DNA of 64,000 nucleotides from Adenanthera pavonina (GCA_026686845.1 JAIVEN010000012.1:4652501-4716500), one strand, 5' to 3'; positions 34,142-47,569 are shown, counted from the stretch's first letter. Notes: generated by a model from the letters alone, not told the origin. Program-made: numbers and translations.

Positions 34142-36691
34142 TGTAATATCTTGAAATTTTCTGGATATTCAAGACTTAATATTTTAAAATCTATAAAGAA
34201 TTTATAAAAACGAGTATACACTGTTTGGTATGAAATATGACAAAGAGGTTAATTATTTTTAGAAAAAAAATAAAAAAATGATAATTTTATCCCTAGAAAA
34301 AAAAAGAAGAAAGAAAAGCAAAAAAAGAAAAGGAAAAAAAACATAGCGGAAAAAGGAAGGCCTCCGACGCAGTGATTATGGAAAGCTTATGAATTTTGAG
34401 AGAAATTACTCATAATGACCTGAAAGTTTTAAAAATTATAAATTAGTCCTAGATTAAGGACATTTTTGTAAATATGAAAAATTATAATCAAAATGAAGCT
34501 CTCAATGAGCTAAGTCTAATGAAATATAGTATAAAATTTATTAAAATCAAAATAATATTTATTGGGTAATTAAGATTTAATATTAATATTTTACCTGATA
34601 AAAGTCAGTTTAGACTGTAGAAAAAGGCAGTACCAATTCAAGAGCACTAAAGGAACCTTGCTAAAGTATATTTTGGGGAAAGATAATGATTTTAGTTCAA
34701 AATTTATTTTTGGATAGTTTTGTACCAATTTAATGATAATTTTGGCAAAAATACCCAATCGGTATGGGTAAATTTGATCAGTATAGGGTATTTTGGTCCA
34801 TTTAAATAATTGAAGTAATTTTTTGGCCAAAAATAAGTTGAGACACGTCTGAATCAAGCCATGGGACACCAAGGGAATTAAGTGAAAAGCTTTAATGGAA
34901 AAGTAACCCAAGGTTGATGAAAATTAACTATGATTTAATCTTTATTTAATATCTTTCTTATTAAGCCTTGGTTAAGGCATTTGGACTCCATTTTCAGCTA
35001 CAAGCCACGTCTGAAACAGAGCTAAGGAGTGAGAGAGAGAGCAAAACTTTCAAAGGAGGAAAAAGAGGAACCAAGAGGCAAAGCATCAAGCACAAGTGTT
35101 CAAGGTAATGTCTTATGGCCTCTAGCATGTTTATTTAAGTGTTTGAGAGTATTTCCATGGAGTATTTTCCTCTTTTCTCTCACTTCAAGGTTTAGCCATG
35201 GCAAACCCTAGAGAGAGAAAGTTGAGCTATGGTAAAATAAAACCATAGAAAAGCTTGGAAATGTCTTAAGATGCATGAATGTATATGTTGTTTCAAGATT
35301 TATGGAGTGGTTATTTTTCTACAATTTATGGTAATTTTCTGCCTAATTAGGGTTCAATATAGGAAGGGAATTTTAAGTTTTTGAATCCAAAAATGGATTC
35401 CTTGGGTCTAAAATAGATTAGACTAAGTGTATTGTACAAGAAATTCCAAGTGGTTTGCAAAATGGAATTTTTGGTTCAAGTGAGCACTTTGTGAAATGAA
35501 TCATGAAACCAATGGCTAATGGCCTTATTTTATAATACGATAGGATCCAAAAGAGTGTTAGAAGATCAAGGAAAGGGTTTGCAAAGTTTGGAGACCATTG
35601 GAAAGCCCAATGGTAGTTAACTCACCTATGTATGCCTATATATTGTCACTGATGCTGCTTGGTTTGAATGATATATTTAATGTTTGAAATGTTATCTTGT
35701 GATGATTTGGCATTGTTGGTTGGATTGTTTGAAGGGTAATGTGACCCTGGATATGTCCAAATACAAGGGTAAGTGCTGCCCAAATGTTTATAAAATAGGT
35801 TATGCAAAAATGATTTGATTACATGCTTGATGTGTTTTTAGATGAATACTTGCAATATATATGATAATATGTGTGCATGATGATGGTTACTACTAAGATT
35901 ATTTGAATCTCACCCCCTTTCCAAATGTCTAACAAATTTTAGGGTCAAATTATGGCAAGATTGCCTAAGAAAGGAAAGGTAAGGAGAAGCAAGTTAATGT
36001 TCAAGATAATGATACTTTGGTTGATGCTATTATATGAGATGTTATGTAAAATCTTATGGGATATAATCATGTTGTGTCTTCATGTTACTATGTTCCCCAA
36101 GGTTTGTTATGGAGCATCATGTAAGATAAGGGCAAGCTATGGCTATGTATGCATATATTAATGTGTATTTTGGAAAGTAGGAAGAATGCAAGAGACCTTT
36201 CTGAGCACTATTGGGAGTCTGAAGTACTGTATAGACCTTGATATGTTCAATGATGAGTGTTTTATATGCATGAAAACTATACATGTGTAGCTTTCCATAG
36301 ACATAAAGATAACTCAATTTGGAGTTGTTTATGATTTATGGTGATTTTTCAAAGTTATGGTCAGAATCAGAAATTTTCAAAAATGACCATTACTACAATG
36401 AAGATTATACGAATTTACTGTATAAATTTTCCAAGTAATTTCCATGTTAAACATTTTCCCCATGTATAGAATCTTTTAAGCTATATTTAGAGACTTGAAC
36501 CACATCAATATGATTTTTCTTGATTTAGTTATGAATTTTTAAAGTTCACTGGGTGAAAAGAAGTTAACCAAATGAATAATACCCCAAATGAAATATATTG
36601 GTTTAAGTTGCTTTATGTAATCAAGTCTCTAATCAAGCATTAATGGACTTAAATATAGTATAATATATGGGAAATGAGTCTAAGTATAAGG
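34142..36691 (+). mobile_element. 3' LTR (family B) of the plus-strand gypsy element
   Basis: It starts TGTAATATCTTGAAATTT right after the polypurine tract. It is homologous to the reverse complements of 2807-5759 and 38980-42819 (for example GAAGCTCTCAATGAGCTAAG near 34495). The end reads AAGTATAAGGTGT, where complete copies read AAGGTGTTACA, so the last bases are lost where family-A LTR sequence begins. Short open frames inside it have no recognisable product. Confidence 0.75.
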
Positions 36692-38922
36692 TGTGATAGA
36701 AGCGGAGGAGTTATGCTAAGGTTTGAGGAATCTGGGCTGGGGAGATCATTTTCGGACTCAAGGGGCTTCAATCTCGGTTGGTGAGTGATCCCTAACCATC
36801 CCTCCTGCCTTTTCTCTCTGATTTTTGGTTTGGAATTCGAGTTTAAGCTTGAGAGGTTCGTTAGATCGAGATTCTACCGATTGAAATGTGTGTAAATAGA
36901 TTATTGAAGTGTGGTTTAGTGTTATTGAAGTTTGGGTGTAAGTTTTAGAAGGATTATACATGATTTGGGATAAACCTTAGGTTGATTTTGGTTGGGAATC
37001 CAAATTGTAGGTGGATGTTTATGAGTTATGAATTGATATTGTGTTGTGTTAATTGAGAATATTGTGATATTGTAGTGTATATTGGTTAATTAGAAGTGTG
37101 TGGCTCATGATTTAGTTGGTCAGAGGAGTTCAAGTTGTGGTTGGCAATACAAAAGCTTGTGAGAGCTGTGTGCGAGATGTCAGTAATCCGAGGTAACTGG
37201 GTGTTTGTAATATGTGTTATGTGTTGATATATATATATATGCATATCTCCGTTCATACCACAATATCGTTATGTGTATGTGTATGGTTTTTCTATATGTC
37301 GTGGTATGCACACTGCTAGATGAGGTGTTGTATATGATGATGATGAGTATGATAGTGTATATGTGCATATGTGATTGTAACATCCACACATGATTGCATG
37401 CTAGCATGACCATGATGATGATTGTGATGATGATTATATATATTGTTAGAGGCATATTAGCATGATATGTACATCACCACCTTATGAGCATAGTGAGATG
37501 TGATGGATTGGGTGGTGGTGATGAGATGAGATATATTGATATATGATATGATGATATGATGAAAGATCCTTGCCACTAAATCCTCTCATATGGTCAGGAG
37601 AGCCAGGTGGCAGTGTATTGATATGATGATGATGTGATTTGGTGATAGGATGGAACATCCCTGCCACTAAATCCTCTCCTATGGCTAGGAGAACCAAGTG
37701 GCAGTGGTTTGCACATTCCATAAATCACCACCAATTCACGGTGGTCCACGAGAAGGAGAGCCACAGTCCAATTACTAGTGTGACCTTTGGCTGGTTGCAC
37801 TAGTGTGAGGTGAGTTTAATGATGTCCCGAAATTAGTCTTCACTGGCTGTTGGAAGGGAATCACCTATTTGAAATGTCTTGTGATGAAACCAACTCATGA
37901 TTCTAGCCTTGTTTGAGGAAGACATGCATTGCATGACACTTGGCATTGCATGACATCATTTGCATATATGTGTGATATTGATGGTATTATATTTATGTGT
38001 GTGTGTTTGTCCTAGTTATTGAGACATTGTCATTCACCACCTTCATGATGAACATTTCAGGTGAAGACTCTGGTACTAGCTCAGAAAAGACCATGAAGTC
38101 ATAGACCTCTCCGCGTTTGGGAATCTCAAGTATAATTGGTAGTTGTAATTTAGTTTATGTAATATTGTGCCAAGTAGGTTATTGTGCCCTGATGTCTGTT
38201 TGAGTGTCCTAGGAGTATTGTCTATATGTTATGTGATTATGATGTAGATCTCGTATGGGTCATTATTGTGGAGCAGGTGTCTGTGTGTCTGAACAACAGT
38301 GTGTATGGGGCTAAAGGGGATTTTGGGCCTAATATGTGAGTTTTGGGCATATAGCCCATTATGTGAATTTGGGGTTCAAGGGAGTTAAATCTTGGAGGAG
38401 TGGTTTCTATGAGATGAAACCTTCTTGGATAAGTTGGTTGAGTCAAATGGGACCTGTATGGATGGCTCATAGTGGCCAAATTGCCTTGGGAGGCAATTGG
38501 AGCGCTTAAGGTTTGGTTTTTGGCCAAAAAGTGGTCAAAATGGTGTGGAGTATTCAAAATCTCCATACAAAGATGGATTGGGGTGAAACTAGTATTTATG
38601 AATAGATTTGGACAAGATTGACTTGTGGAAATTAGAATTAGATCATTTAGGGATCAGAGCAAGAAGTTGTACACGTCAGAAGTTTGCTTAGAAAACTAGT
38701 AATTTGCTTATATGAATACTAATACTAGCGCCACGGCACCAGTACCCTCTATTTGAAAAATATTTCAACCTGAGAGCACTCTTTCAACTTGAGAGCATTC
38801 AGGTTGTGGCGGTATTGTAGTGGCCATGGCGCCATGCTCTGAATTTCCTGATTTGATGTGTTTGGCCAGTTTCCTTAAGGTTTTAAGTGATTGGTAGAGG
38901 TTGTTTTTGATAGGTTGTTACA
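36692..38922 (+). mobile_element. LTR of family A, plus orientation
   Basis: It starts TGTGATAGAAGCGGAGG and ends GATAGGTTGTTACA. It is related to the reverse complement of 27159-29286 (similar order of CACTAAATCCTCT...CCAAGTGGCAGTG blocks and a shared TGGTGCCGTGGCGC-like region near the end). The blocks at 37560-37600 and 37650-37700 repeat within it. GAT/CAT-rich microsatellite stretches (37330-37530) create histidine-rich false frames. Flanks TAAGG and CTTCT do not match, so it was not recovered as a clean solo LTR. Confidence 0.55.
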
Positions 38923-38979
38923 CTTCTGCCTCTTTTTCTTAACTTTAGTCCCTTTTTACCTTTCCTCTAATGCTGCATA
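38923..38979 (-). mobile_element. Fragment of the minus-strand gypsy 3' LTR
   Basis: These 57 bases lie between family-A and family-B LTRs. Because the family-B LTR to the right has a perfect GCATA TSD, this piece continues directly into 42825-42890, which ends at the polypurine tract of the minus-strand element. It is therefore a piece of that element's 3' LTR. Confidence 0.6.
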
Positions 38980-41900
38980 TGTAACATCTTACTTTTACTG
39001 ATATTTTCTCATATATTATAGTATGTATAATATCTAAATAGCTCATATTAAGAGCTTGAACCATTAATAGAACCAAAATATTTAAATAAAAAAAAGGTGA
39101 TACTATTCATTTGATTCTCAAGTTTTCTGGATGAACTTTGAAAAATCATAACTTAATCCAGAAAAATCGTATCATTGTGGTTTGAGTCTCTAAATAAAGC
39201 TAGAAACATGATATACAAGATAAAAATATGAAAACTTCTTTTAACCTGACCAATTAGTACAGTTTATTACTCAAACTTATACTGTACAAATGGTCATTTC
39301 TCTCTTTTCAGGATTTTGGCCATAGCTTTAAAAATTCATATCTAACTCTATACTGAGCCAAATCATGCATTCCATATGCCATTGAAAAGATATATATGTC
39401 TAATTACCCTCATATTTGTATTATACATTTATTTAGTCTAGACAGAGCACAACATCAATTTGAATCACTAGGGATCAGGACATCCCTTTTACTGGAACAG
39501 TCTTGGGAAAACTTGTATATCTCTTATTGTACAGCTCCAATTGAACTCAAACCAGTGGTATATTAACCTCAAAAGATAAATATTTTCATAAATGTAAACC
39601 ACTGAAGTTTTGGAGCTCTGTATGATTTTATATCACTTTTCAAAAAAGAAGTAATATATTCAGTAAAATTCGCAGCCTTCACATCACTGTCCAGTTTTGA
39701 CCCTTAACTTCAAAAATATACTATAAATTGTACACATATCCAAATTGAGTGTTCTTTAGCTCATTGGAAAGCTTGTTCTCTCTAATTTTATATAATATAT
39801 AACACTTGACTTACTTGCCCTGTCTCGGTTAAACAGTATTGACTTTACTTTCATTGCTACAAAATGATCTTCTAGCAATATAATATGGCAAAGTAGGCTT
39901 CATAACAAGCTCACATGATCATTCCATGTTTCAAATCCATGCCAAACATTTCATAATGCTCATAAGGACATAATAGCACAAGCGCACAGACCTAAAAGTA
40001 TATACATGATTTTATACATAATCTCAAAATATACACTTATAGCTTGAAAACACCATCAAGCATCATTCTCTTCTTCATTCTCCTTGCCTTTTCTTTGGAC
40101 TCCTTTGCCATAGCTTGTGTCTATCATTTGGGATACTTGAGGGGATGAGATTGGGGTAATCTCAGTAGCAAGTTACATTCCATGCAATTATGATGGGAGA
40201 CACGTTAGGAACCTATCCTAAGAGCCTTTTTTGATATAAGGATCATGCAACTCAAGGAAAGATAAATTAAACACAAGAATAACAAAGAATAGAAACTAAA
40301 GAAAATAGACATGATGAAATAAGAAGACTGAACAAAATGTTGGTCGAAGGAAATAGACTCCAAGAGAACCCATCTCTTGAATCCTAACCCCGGGACGCCA
40401 CAAGGATCACCACCCCTTGATAAGTCCTCATTCTTTCTGGCACTCAAGGATAAGCAAGAAAGAACTCACTGAACAACAATAAAGTTGCTGAAAAGAAATT
40501 CATTCATTCATGTTGTTGTTTGCAAGAGTACAAGAGGTGCCTATTTATAGGCAAGTATTAACCCACAAACTAACTCTAATTCACCCCACAAACCTAACCT
40601 TATTAATGCTAATTAATACAAAAAGGAAATCCTAAGTCAAAAGGAGCATTTAATTCTAATTTTGAATTTGAAAATGTTGGCTCCTCTTAAATGCATAAAG
40701 CAAAGCAAATCATATCATTATTTGCCTTTTATTGAAAAGGAAACAAATTGACTAAAATAATCCTAATAAAACTTATTAAAAACGTCACTTTTAGTGACCA
40801 CATGAGAAGCACATGTATTTTAAGTGAATTCTCCATATTGGGCCTTCTCCAAGTTGGGCTTGTTGACTATAATTTGGCTCCACATTTTCAGCTTGTCTCT
40901 TTCTTTGTTTTGGGCCTCAAAATCATTCAAATACAATGGTTCCATGTTAATCATATTTTGGATCAACCCATTCATGGCTTGCTTCATGGCTTTGGTCCTA
41001 GCTCTGGTCATTGGTCCTCCAATGCCTTGAAGTGGATCTTGAATTTGTCCATGGCCCATTGTTTCCCTTAACTTGCCTTCATCAAATTATGTCAATCATG
41101 TCAAATAAACTCATATTTGATCACATATAATCACATCAATCACCTTTAAACAATAAATTGCCATATTAGTCATAAAAAAATTCGGCAGCATAACGGCTTA
41201 GAAAATGGACATCCTGGGGAATAAAACCCCTCATTTAATAGCCAAGACCAATCAAATAAATCACAATTGCAATATGGCAACACAATTTAATCATAGAAAG
41301 ACAATGAAAGAACATAAAGCAAGAATATGAAACTTAGCTACCTTGAAGCATTCCTTTGGCTCTTCCCCTTGAATCTAATGCTTCACCACTTGGTTCCCCC
41401 TCCTTTAAGAACTTACTTGGGCTTTATCAATTCCTAATACACCATTAAACACTTACTTTATTCACTGGTTTCATGAGTTACTTCTTAAAGACTCACAAAA
41501 CCCTAGAATTTCATTTTCTTCACCTTAAGATTTTTATTTAACCCCATACTTGCTCTTAAGGTTTTGGACCATGGGGAATCCATTTTTACCATCAAATACA
41601 TGAAAATCCATCTCCTTCCCACCTTATTAGTCTGACCAAAATTTGTTCTTAAGAGGAAGAAATTGGTTTTTCACAAAACTTACTTAAATCATACTATACT
41701 TGCTTCCTCTTGCAAAATCTCAATCAAATCATGATTTTATGACTTTAAAACAACTTTTCTTTCCATTAATCATGCTTGGGAAGATTAGAACAGTGGATGA
41801 AGGAGAGAAAATTTAAGGGAACTAACTTATAGAGCTTAGGAACTATGCGAGAACACTTAAAGATCACAAGAGGTTTGCTTACCAATTTTCCTTACATTTC

Positions 41901-42819
41901 TTCCTTATTTTTTCTTCTCTTTTTCTTTCCTCCTACGTAGCTTCCTTTCTTCATCACTTTGCTGCAGCTTCTCCCCTTCTTTTCTTGCCCAAATATGACG
42001 CACACATGAGAGCCAAGGAGGGAGTATTTATAAACTTTTTCAACCAATCAATTTATGCCACCTAAGCTTCTTGATTTTTCTTGAAAATGACATAATTAAT
42101 TGAATAATATAATTCTATCATGTGCAGCTTGGTCAGCACGAAATGGAGGGTATTTTGGTCCAAAAAATTTTAATATTTACTTATCCAGATATATCCTAGA
42201 CCAGTCTGGACAATTAAAGATACTTTAGCAGTATATTTTACTATTATTGGGATACTAATTATAATCATAAAATTACCATAATATAATTATCCCAATTGGC
42301 CCAAACATAAGACCCACACATTTTTCTTGAATGAATACTGCTTCTTCCTGCAGTCCAGACTGACATTTATCGGGTAAGACATTAATATTAAATCATAATT
42401 ACCCAATAAATATTATTTTGATCTCAGTAAATTTCATACTATATTCCAATGGTCTTATCTCGTTGAGAGCTTCATTTTGACTATAATTTTTCATATTTAC
42501 AAAAATACCCTTAACTCGGGATATATTTATAATTTTTAAAATTTTTGGGTCATTAGGTGTAATTTTCACCAAAATTCATAAAATTTGTTTCATTCCCCGC
42601 GTGACGTCCACCGCCCTCATTCTCTCACTTTTTTCTTTTTTTTTCTTTTTCTTTTTTTTTAGGGGTAAAATGGTCATTTTCTCATCTTTCCTTCTGACCG
42701 AGATAATTGCCCTCTTTACCTTATATTATGCAAAATGGTGCATATCCATTTTTACAAATTTCTTATAGATTTGAAAATATTTGATCTTAAATATTTAAAA
42801 AAAATTTTAGGATATTACA
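38980..42819 (-). mobile_element. Solo LTR, family B, GCATA TSD
   Basis: It runs from TGTAACATCTTACTTTTACTG to TTTAGGATATTACA. GCATA stands at 38975-38979 and again at 42820-42824, a perfect 5-bp TSD. Without the nested 894-bp element and its duplicated AATTA it is 2941 bp, nearly the same as the copy at 2807-5759 (2953 bp). It inserted in the 3' LTR of the minus-strand gypsy element. There is no coding sequence. Confidence 0.92.
40191..41084 (-). mobile_element. Solo LTR of a third family, AATTA TSD
   Basis: TGATG begins and CATCA ends the element, and AATTA flanks both sides (40186-40190 and 41085-41089). The related LTR at 4050 shows the empty site CATGCAATTATGTCAATC. On the minus strand CCTATAAATAGGC (near 40540) is a clear TATA box, which gives the orientation. 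At 894 bp with no gag or pol it is read as a solo LTR, though a small non-autonomous element is possible. Confidence 0.85.
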
Positions 42820-42890
42820 GCATAAGTCAACAAGTAAACTTCTCATTAACTTGGTACTAAGTCCAGGACCAAATATTGAGGGTTATTACA
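42820..42890 (-). mobile_element. 3' LTR start of the minus-strand gypsy element
   Basis: On the minus strand the LTR starts TGTAATAACCCTCAATATTT at 42890, right after the polypurine tract, and is interrupted after about 70 bp by the solo LTR at 38980-42819. Confidence 0.7.
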
Positions 42891-42905
42891 TCCTCCCCTC
42901 CTTAC
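42891..42905 (-). other. Polypurine tract of the minus-strand gypsy element
   Basis: On the minus strand this reads GTAAGGAGGGGAGGA and ends exactly at the TGTAATAACCC LTR start. It is the primer site for plus-strand DNA synthesis in LTR retrotransposons. Confidence 0.75.
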
Positions 42906-42929
42906 AAAAATTTCATCCTCGAAATTTCA

Positions 42930-44240
42930 AATACATACCTCACGCAAAAAGATAAGGGTACCTCCTTCACAAAGATTCCTCCGTCTCCCACATGGTGTCA
43001 TTTGACGTCAAGCTGCTCCACAACACCTTTATTAGTTTAATGGTCTTGTTCCTTAACTGCTTCACCTTGATGTCAATAATTACCTTTGGCTTGACCTCAA
43101 AAGTTAGATCGTCACACAATTGAACCTCTTCACACTCAATGATATAAGACAGATAAGGATAATACTTCTTGAGTTGAGATATGTGGAATACATTGTATAA
43201 CCTTATGAGATTAGCCGGTAGCGCCACCTGATACGCCACTAGCTTGATTTGTTCCAAAATTTGAAATGGACCCATATATTGCGGAGTAAGTTTCTTTACT
43301 CAAATTGGTCTTCCAATACCTGTAGTAGGAGTAACCTTGAGGAACACATGGTCTCCCATACTAAATTAAAAGGGTCTCCTCCTTTGGTCAACATAACTCT
43401 TGTCAGCTTTGAGCAGTCATAAACTTTTGTCGGATACACTTAATTTGTCGAGTGGTTTGATCAATAATGTCAAGGTCCAACAAAGTTTGCTCACCAAGTT
43501 CAATCCAACATAGAAGGGATCGATACTTCCTTCCATACAAAACTTTATAGGCGTGACATTTGCAAACTCGAGTGATAACTATTGTTGTAGGCAAACTCAA
43601 TCAATGGCATATACTTATGCCAATTACCCTTCTACTCCAAAACATAAGCACACAACATATCTTTTAGAGTCTGAATTGTTCTTTGAATTTGCCCATTGGA
43701 TTAAGGATGATAGGCAGTGCTAAAATCCAGTCTTATCCCTATAGTCTCTTGAAGGGACCTTCAAAACTTTGATGTGAACCGCGGATCTCTATCCAATACA
43801 ATACTCTTTGGTACTCCATGAAGCCTTACATTCTCATTCACATACAATTGAGTCAACTTCTCCATTATGACAGTCTCCCGGATCAGTAAGAAATGGGCTG
43901 ACTTCATTAGTTTATGAACGATAACCCATATTGTGTCATGAATTGAAGAGGTCCTTGGTAACCCTATCACAAAATCTATGGATATACTATCCCACTTCCA
44001 CTCCAGATTTCTAGAGGTTACAATAATCTTGCTGAAAGCTAATGTTTTATCTTGGCCCGCTAACAAACTAGACATTGAGCCACATATTCTACTATATCCT
44101 TTTTCATACTTGGCCACCAGTACCCCTGCTTCAAATCTTAGATCCCACAACTAAAACCCCTAGTTGCACTGTGATGAATAAACTTAGATTCCTTAAGCTT
44201 TTTATCAATTGCTGCTCCCTCATCATCATGGTAGCTATAT
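42930..44240 (-). pseudogene. pol: Gypsy integrase, minus strand
   Basis: Blocks in order on the minus strand: NLEWKWDSISIDFVIGLPRT, then DTIWVIVHKLMKSAHF, HGVPKSIVLDRDPRFTSKF, ALYGRKYRSLL-like sequence (43520), then GPFQILEQIKLVAYQVALP, YNVFHISQLKKYYP and QLRNKTIKLIKVLW near the end. This is a Tekay/Del-type integrase with its C-terminal domain. The first two catalytic Asp residues (IDF and LDRD) are kept. Stops and frame changes separate the blocks (for example after 43761 and before 43600), so no integrase can be made. Confidence 0.85.
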
Positions 44241-45560
44241 GAATAAACTTCCTACTCAAGACATTCGCCACTACATTAGCCTTCAAAAGTTCCATCTAAC
44301 ACCTATATCTCATGTTTAACTCTTTCTTATAAAAAAGATACTTCAAGTTCTTATGGTCATTGAACACCTCAAACTGAGCACCATAAAGATGATGTCTCCA
44401 TATTTCTAAGGCAAACACCATTACTGCCAACTCAAGGTCATGAGTAGGATAATTCTCTCCATGAGATTTCAACTATCGCGAAGCATAAGCCTCCACTCTG
44501 CCTTGTTGCATCAACATACACCCCAAACCCTTCTTAGAGGCATCAATATAAGCTGTGAATGACTCAAATGGGTTGGGGATGATCAACACTAGGGTGGAAG
44601 TTAAATAAATTTTCAACTCCTGAAATGCTTTCTCACACTCGTCATTGTAAATGAAAGGTCGATCTTTTCAAGTTAACTTTGTTAATCGTATGACAAGTTG
44701 AGAAAATCCTTTAATGAACCTTCTGTAGTAACCGGCCAACTCCAAAAAGTTGCAAATCTCTATCATTGATTAAGGCCTTTCCTAGTTTAACACTGCTTCA
44801 ACCTTACTAGGATCCATTGCCATACCGTCTGCCAAAATCACATGGCCCAGAAATTTCACTTCCTTTAGCCAGAACTCACATTTACTTAATTTGGCATATA
44901 ATCTATGGTCTCACAACACCTGTAATGCAATACGAAGATGTTGTTCATGTTCCTCCTTATGCCTAGAATATATTAAGATATTATCAATGAATACCACTAC
45001 AAACTTGTCCAGGTACGGTCGAAACAACTTGTTCATGTAATCTATACAGACTGTAGGAGTGTTGGTTAAGCCAAATGGCATCACCAGGAACTCATAGTGT
45101 CCATACCGAGTTCAAAAAGCCGTTTTAGTTATGTCTTTATTACACACTTAGAGCTGGTGATAGCCAGACCTCAAATCAATTTTTGAGAACACCGTTGCAC
45201 TATCCAATTGATCAATCAAATTATTAATTCATGGTAAAGGATTCTTTTTCTTAACTGTCACTCGATTTAATTACCTATAATCGATGCATAATCGGAGATT
45301 ACCATCCTTCGTCTTAACAAATAATACTAGAGCTCCCCAAGGTGAGACACTTGATCTAATGAAACCTTTCTTCAACAATTCCTCCATCTACTCTTTGAGT
45401 TCCTTTAATTTTGAGGGCAACAATCGATATGGAGTCTTAAAAATGAGACTTGTTCCATACACTGAATCAAGGGAGAACTCTAGCTCCACTGTGGTGGTAA
45501 GCTTGTGATCTCCTTTAGAAACACCTTAGGATACTCACAAACAACTGGAAGTCTCTCTAA
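44241..45560 (-). pseudogene. pol: Gypsy reverse transcriptase and RNase H, minus strand
   Basis: Reverse transcriptase motifs can be followed on the minus strand (PLPRINNLIDQL, KIDLRSGYHQL, MPFGLTN, FVVVFIDNILIYS, KCEFWLKEVKFLGHVI, LAGYYRRFI). RNase H motifs follow (AYIDASKKGLGCML, NYPTHDLELAVMVFAL, NDHKNLKYL). The catalytic FIDD box is FIDN: codon AAT at 44980-44982 replaces an Asp needed for metal binding. There are several in-frame stops. The enzyme is dead on both counts. Confidence 0.85.
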
Positions 45561-45776
45561 TCGTTCCTTAACTTCTACATGCACTAAAAAGAAAACCAAG
45601 AACCCTTGGCATACTTTACGCAAATACCTCTTTGGTTGAGCAAAAGATTAACAAACAACTTCACTATTTCCTTAGATGCTGGGAATATTCATCAGCAAGG
45701 ATACAATATTCCTAGTACAATCAAGAATAGCATTGTTCATTTCCAACCAATCCATCCCAATGATAACATTAATACC

Positions 45777-46043
45777 TTACAACGGCAGGCAAATCAGGTT
45801 CAAACTAGTACATTGACTTTCAAAGCAAACCATATAATTGAGACAAGCTTGAGTAGTCCTTACTGAAACCCCTGTAGGTGTAGAAATAGACAATTCAAAA
45901 GGCAACTCAATTGCCATCATTGCCAGTCTCCAAGCATAATCAAAAGACATAAAAGAATGCGATGCACTAGAATCAAATAAAGCATGAATGGTAAAACCAT
46001 TGAGTTTGAGAATACCTTGGATCATGTTAGGCTCCACATTCAC
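45777..46043 (-). pseudogene. pol: Gypsy aspartic protease, minus strand
   Basis: An 88-residue open stretch contains GILKLNGFTIHALFDSSASHSFM. Retroviral-type proteases have D-S/T-G at the active site; here it is D-S-S. The Gly-to-Ser change probably harms activity. It follows the gag zinc knuckle region and precedes reverse transcriptase, the normal gypsy order. Confidence 0.75.
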
Positions 46044-47243
46044 TTCTTACCTACATATTGCAAAGACTTGACCAGGGACTGTTGACTTCCTCATAGGATC
46101 ATTATGTCTAGGCTCATGACAACCACATGAAATATGACCTGGCTTTCCACAATTGTAACAAATCAAACATGGTCTATCACCATGATTCAACCAACACTTT
46201 GCATAAGGAGTTGAAGTACTAGCCTTCTCATAAAATTGCACTGATGAGAACTACCTTGAGCAAAACCTCCTTTATGAAACTAGCCCTCACCGAATTGATT
46301 TTTGCCAAACCTACCTATCCCTTTACCAAACCAGCCCCTATTAAACTAGCCTCTACTTCTTCCAGGATGACTATTGCTACTGCTACCAAAGCTACTTCCT
46401 TTAATAATTCCTCCTGTTGGCCCTAGGTGGGAAAAAGCATGAATCATTGAGCTCTTTTTCTCTTCCTCAGTTTCCTTCATCCATCTAGATAATACTTGGA
46501 TCTTGGCTCACAAGTCCTCAAATGAAGTAAAATTGATAACAGACAGATGATCCCTAGGCTTTGGACGAGTACCCTCAATCAAACGTTATGCCTTCCACAT
46601 GTCTTCGAAATGATTTTTCAGATAAGTGGAATACTTGGTCGAAACCAGGAACTAATCAATGAAATCATTTGTTGACAAATTCCCCTACTTAAAAGCCAAA
46701 AGCTTTGCCTCCTTTTGCCTCATCAAGTGGAAGGGAAATAGTATACAAAGAATCTATCTTTGAATTGATCACAGTTCAATGGAACACTTGCAGCTTCTAC
46801 ACTTGGTAGGACACTCCTCCACCATTGGTTTACTTTCTTCTCCAGTTTAAACACTGCCAAATGCACCCTTTGTTCAGAGGTGCAATATATGATGCCAAAG
46901 ATAGTTTCCAACTGATCGATCCATTCCTCAATTGCTATAGGATCCAATTTACCTTTGAAAGCTGGTAGGTTAAACTTTTGAAAGTCTTTCAATTAATCAG
47001 GGATGATCTTTCTTTTAACTCTTAGGGCCTTATCCTGATTCATCATATCTTCAACTTCCTCAGCATTCAAATCCACATATATTCCAGCTCCCTCATTCAC
47101 GTCACCTTGTCCCTGTTGATTTAGTTATTCTTGCACTCTATTTAAAGTTTCTTCTCAATTATGGACTCAATCATTTAGTCCTATCAACATCTCATGCATC
47201 TGCCTCATAAGATCGCTATTACTTTTTCCCATGCGAGCCATCA
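46044..47243 (-). pseudogene. gag: Gypsy gag, minus strand
   Basis: Starts near 47243 with MMARMGKSNSDLMRQMHEML, then a stop. The core KFNLPAFKGKLDPIAIEEWI and NQWWRSVLPS (46723-46992) is the typical retrotransposon gag domain. The zinc knuckle CYNCGKPGHISCGC (CX2CX4HX4C) lies near 46140-46185. Several stops and frame changes break the frame. Gag would form the particle that packages element RNA. Confidence 0.8.
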
Positions 47244-47376
47244 TCCTCTATACATAAGTAGAAACATAATTCAGTAGTATGACTCTAGATTAGCACCACA
47301 AGGGAAAAATATAAGTTTATATAAAACATTATTGTGCTAAGTATTACAACATGCAGAAACAATGACCTGAACCATC

Positions 47377-47389
47377 GCTTCTGATACCA
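47377..47389 (-). other. Primer-binding site (initiator tRNA-Met type)
   Basis: On the minus strand TGGTATCAGAAGC matches the start of the tRNA-iMet complement (TGGTATCAGAGC...) used by many plant LTR elements, with one difference. It sits three bases from the LTR end GGATGTTACA (boundary at 47393). Confidence 0.75.
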
Positions 47390-47393
47390 AAAT

Positions 47394-47546
47394 GTAACAT
47401 CCTAGAAACCAAAACCTAATAACACACCAAAGCAAGACAAAACAGCACCAAAGTGGGCAAAAACAAGGTATGGCACCACAACTTGCTACAGTGTTGCCGC
47501 GACAAGAGAGTATTCTGGATGAAAACAAAAAAGGAATAGAGGAGTG
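47394..47546 (-). mobile_element. 5' LTR (family A) of the minus-strand gypsy element, inner part
   Basis: TGTAACATCCTAGAAACCAAAA matches 27159 onward for about 150 bases. It is interrupted at GAGTG by the 10.2-kb element and continues at 57715. Confidence 0.75.
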
Positions 47547-47569
47547 TGTCATAACTCATGTTAGGACCA

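Noticed and set aside
35029..36161. Short plus-strand open frames after the gypsy 3' LTR start
   Set aside because: They lie inside LTR sequence shared with other solo LTRs and are not conserved as frames.
37180..37800. Histidine-rich and serine-rich open frames on the minus strand
   Set aside because: They are produced by GAT/CAT-type microsatellite sequence within an LTR and show no domain.
45284..45866. Plus-strand open frames over the minus-strand gypsy element
   Set aside because: They are antisense to recognisable protease and reverse transcriptase motifs.
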